Origin: Winogradskyella ouciana
GTDB taxonomy: Bacteria; Bacteroidota; Bacteroidia; Flavobacteriales; Flavobacteriaceae
Assembly: GCF_009709615.1 (NCBI RefSeq)
Contig: NZ_WJYA01000004.1
Span: 186,001 to 250,000 of the forward strand
Reading direction: 5' to 3'
Length of the DNA: 64,000 bases
The position numbers and the translations under genes were made by a program. This document shows positions 62,698 to 64,000 of this stretch, piece by piece (positions within the stretch are counted from its first letter, which is position 1; the number at the start of each line of letters is the position of its first letter). Under the pieces are notes generated by a model. It was not told the DNA's origin and did not search any database. It saw nothing but the letters and a program-made list of their open reading frames with translations.

Positions 62698-63166
62698 ATA
62701 TTTTTATTTGTCGGTTTATCTGTTGCTGCAAGGAGATAAAGGTCTCAGTTCTGGAAACTCCTTTAATACTCTGAATATCTGAATTTAAAACATGCATTAA
62801 ATGTTCATTATCCTTTGATAGGATTTTTAAGAAAATACTCCAATGCCCAGTCGTGTAGTGGCATTCAATAACTTCAGGGATTTTTTGTAATTGCTTTACT
62901 GCTTCAGGATTACTGACGGCTTTATCTAGATATACACCTACAAAAGCCATAGTCGTATAACCCAGAACTTTTGGGTTGATTATAAACTTAGAACCAGCCA
63001 AAAGGCCAGACTTCTCAAGTTTTTTAAGTCGTTGATGTATGGCAGCACCCGAAATACCAACTTGGCGCGCAATTTCGAGAATTGGAGTTCTGGCATCTTG
63101 CATTAATGCTCTAAGTATCTTTTTGTCAATACCATCAATGTAAATGCCTTTATCGTTAATCTTCAT
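62696..63166 (-). CDS. Lrp/AsnC family regulator
   Basis: 156 residues. An N-terminal winged helix (about 10-60; GIDKKILRALMQDARTPILEIARQVGISGAAIHQRLKKLE in order) precedes the RAM effector domain (about 75-150; TMAFVGVYLDKAV, VIECHYTTGHWSIFLKIL). It binds DNA as a dimer or octamer and responds to amino acids. Its own gene is followed by the divergent saccharopine dehydrogenase (minus) and is close to ald, so lysine or alanine metabolism are likely targets. Regulation is inferred from position only. Confidence 0.9.
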   Translation of the reverse strand: MKINDKGIYIDGIDKKILRALMQDARTPILEIARQVGISGAAIHQRLKKLEKSGLLAGSKFIINPKVLGYTTMAFVGVYLDKAVSNPEAVKQLQKIPEVIECHYTTGHWSIFLKILSKDNEHLMHVLNSDIQSIKGVSRTETFISLQQQINRQIKI

Positions 63167-63180
63167 TTAAAACTTGTTTT

Positions 63181-63204
63181 CATTTCCGAGGCATCGGGAA
63201 TCTT
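63181..63204. repeat. Variant of the CCC...GGG hairpin
   Basis: CATTTCCGAGGCATCGGGAAT resembles the 22751 copy, with CCGA/TCGG arms. It is 14 bases upstream of the lrp start on the minus strand. Confidence 0.45.
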
Positions 63205-63260
63205 ATTCTTCTAATTTAAAAGTTAAAAATAAGAAAACGATTTCAGATTAAAACTTCAGT

Positions 63261-64000
63261 TCAAACATTTAAAGGATTATAACCTAGGTAAGGCACTTCT
63301 TTTTCATTAAACTTTATACCATAAGTTTCTAATTCTTCAAGAATTGGAGAATAAACTTCTTTAGAAATCGGAATTTGAACACCAGGAGTGGTTATCTTTC
63401 CATTTAAAACAGCCATTGTTGCCATGGCAACTGGCAAACCTACGGTTTTAGACATTGCTGTATAGGTTTGGTCTTCACCAAGAGCTACCATAGTAGAATC
63501 AATTTGATGCTTTTCTCCATTGAGTTCATAACCAAATTTATGGTACATCACAATCATATCTTTATCATCAGCATCAAGCGACCAACTATCCATCAAAATC
63601 TTTTGAAGAATTTGGGCAGGTGTGGCTTTATCAAGTTCTACCATCTTTTTAGAGTTAAAAATATCGAGTTCCAAAAATTTATCCCAAACAATATCATCCT
63701 GGTCAATCTTTAGAGCATGTCTAAATTTCAGTTCCACAGAATCCGTAGGGCTGTAAGGTAAAAATGAGTTAACAAAATCACGATAACTCATATTGGCACT
63801 ATCATCAATCGTATAGCTGTCATCTGTCATACCCAATTGCACAAACACGTTCCAAGCTCTACTAAAACCAACACGTCGCATAGTGCCACGATATAGCGTT
63901 TTAATATGGTCTAAGCCATATACTTTCTGATATTTTAGAGAATCTCTATTGGCATAAGCTTCAAAACGGCCATAACCATCAACTTCGAGAAATTCTGTTC
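63261..64000 (-). CDS. Saccharopine dehydrogenase family protein, partial
   Basis: Cut by the window end; about 246 C-terminal residues are visible. The frame is open to base 64000: GYGRFEAYANRDSLKYQK and TLYRGTMRRVGFSRAWNVFV read on from the internal ATG at 63881, so that ATG is not the real start. The YANRDSLKYQKVYGL pattern and RGTMRRVGFSRAW match the Lys9-type saccharopine reductase (L-glutamate-forming), which works in lysine metabolism. The NAD(P) loop is missing with the N-terminus. It is the upstream neighbour of lrp on the same strand. Confidence 0.85.
   Translation of the reverse strand, partial: TEFLEVDGYGRFEAYANRDSLKYQKVYGLDHIKTLYRGTMRRVGFSRAWNVFVQLGMTDDSYTIDDSANMSYRDFVNSFLPYSPTDSVELKFRHALKIDQDDIVWDKFLELDIFNSKKMVELDKATPAQILQKILMDSWSLDADDKDMIVMYHKFGYELNGEKHQIDSTMVALGEDQTYTAMSKTVGLPVAMATMAVLNGKITTPGVQIPISKEVYSPILEELETYGIKFNEKEVPYLGYNPLNV

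Overview
The window looks like chromosomal DNA of a marine-type Flavobacteriaceae (Bacteroidota). The evidence is low GC by eye; gliding genes gldD and gldE; SusC-style and iron/vitamin-style TonB-dependent receptors; many flavobacterial DUF families (DUF3108, DUF3127, DUF3098, DUF4301, DUF1569); a bacterial geranylgeranylglyceryl-phosphate synthase; and promoters of the Bacteroidota type (TTTG, about 20 nt, TAnnTTTG). There are no prophage, insertion-sequence, CRISPR or tRNA/rRNA genes. It is mostly core genome, interrupted by small dispersed hairpin repeats typical of this family.

Layout: 1-2652, end of uvrC and a patatin/beta-barrel protein. 2926-10465, aromatic amino-acid catabolism (homogentisate dioxygenase, HPPD, tryptophan 2,3-dioxygenase) interleaved with a DUF3108 protein, an M23 lipoprotein peptidase and glucose-6-phosphate isomerase. 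10628-13243, a carboxypeptidase-regulatory-domain TonB receptor. 13312-16811 (minus), gldD-gldE-ssb-mutY. 16945-19103, HU, a 29-residue very basic peptide gene and RNase G. 19131-22744 (minus), an unknown protein, an aldo/keto reductase, an OmpA-family lipoprotein and exonuclease III. 22935-27000, a 1143-residue outer-membrane protein and a small barrel. 27098-29589 (minus), glyS and a coiled-coil membrane protein. 29653-32008, comF and an Ig-like lipoprotein. 31992-36572 (minus), an omega-amidase, two paralogous coiled-coil proteins, a methionine/glutamine-type aminotransferase, a Vsr-like nuclease, a GIY-YIG protein and a DinB-like protein. 36672-37988, ahcY. 38122-43010, a tightly overlapping plus-strand run: phosphopantetheinyl transferase, GGGP synthase, thiamine-binding-like protein, PnuC-type transporter, NadR-like ATPase, DUF4301, ArfB. 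43030-45536, a TPP riboswitch and a TonB receptor. 45533-50914, a Rieske-like lipoprotein, greA, a HIT protein, an orphan histidine kinase, a flavin reductase, DUF3127 and aat. 50911-56400, tag, a thioredoxin-like protein, a TonB-like protein, truB, uppP, DUF3098 and ftsX. 56757-64000, a porin-like barrel, leuS, ald, a YugP-type peptidase, an Lrp regulator and a truncated saccharopine dehydrogenase.

Functional themes. (i) Aromatic catabolism: HPPD makes homogentisate and HmgA opens its ring; TDO starts tryptophan breakdown. (ii) Thiamine acquisition: a TPP riboswitch-controlled outer-membrane receptor lies just downstream of a PnuC-type inner-membrane transporter, a thiamine-binding-like protein and a NadR-like kinase. 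(iii) Sulfur/methyl cycle: SAH hydrolase, a YbdL-type aminotransferase and an omega-amidase would fit transamination of ketomethiobutyrate with glutamine. (iv) Envelope and gliding: GldD/GldE, FtsX, UppP, M23, OmpA and several barrels.

The least expected observations are a hairpin repeat inserted in frame in leuS, a second long unusual segment in the same LeuRS, a TPP riboswitch with a very long P3 arm, a tandem pair of secreted coiled-coil paralogues with conserved ends, a DUF3127 protein with an SSB-type acidic tail, and hairpin repeats placed repeatedly just upstream of start codons. I found no clear multi-gene system of an unknown kind; these are single-locus leads.
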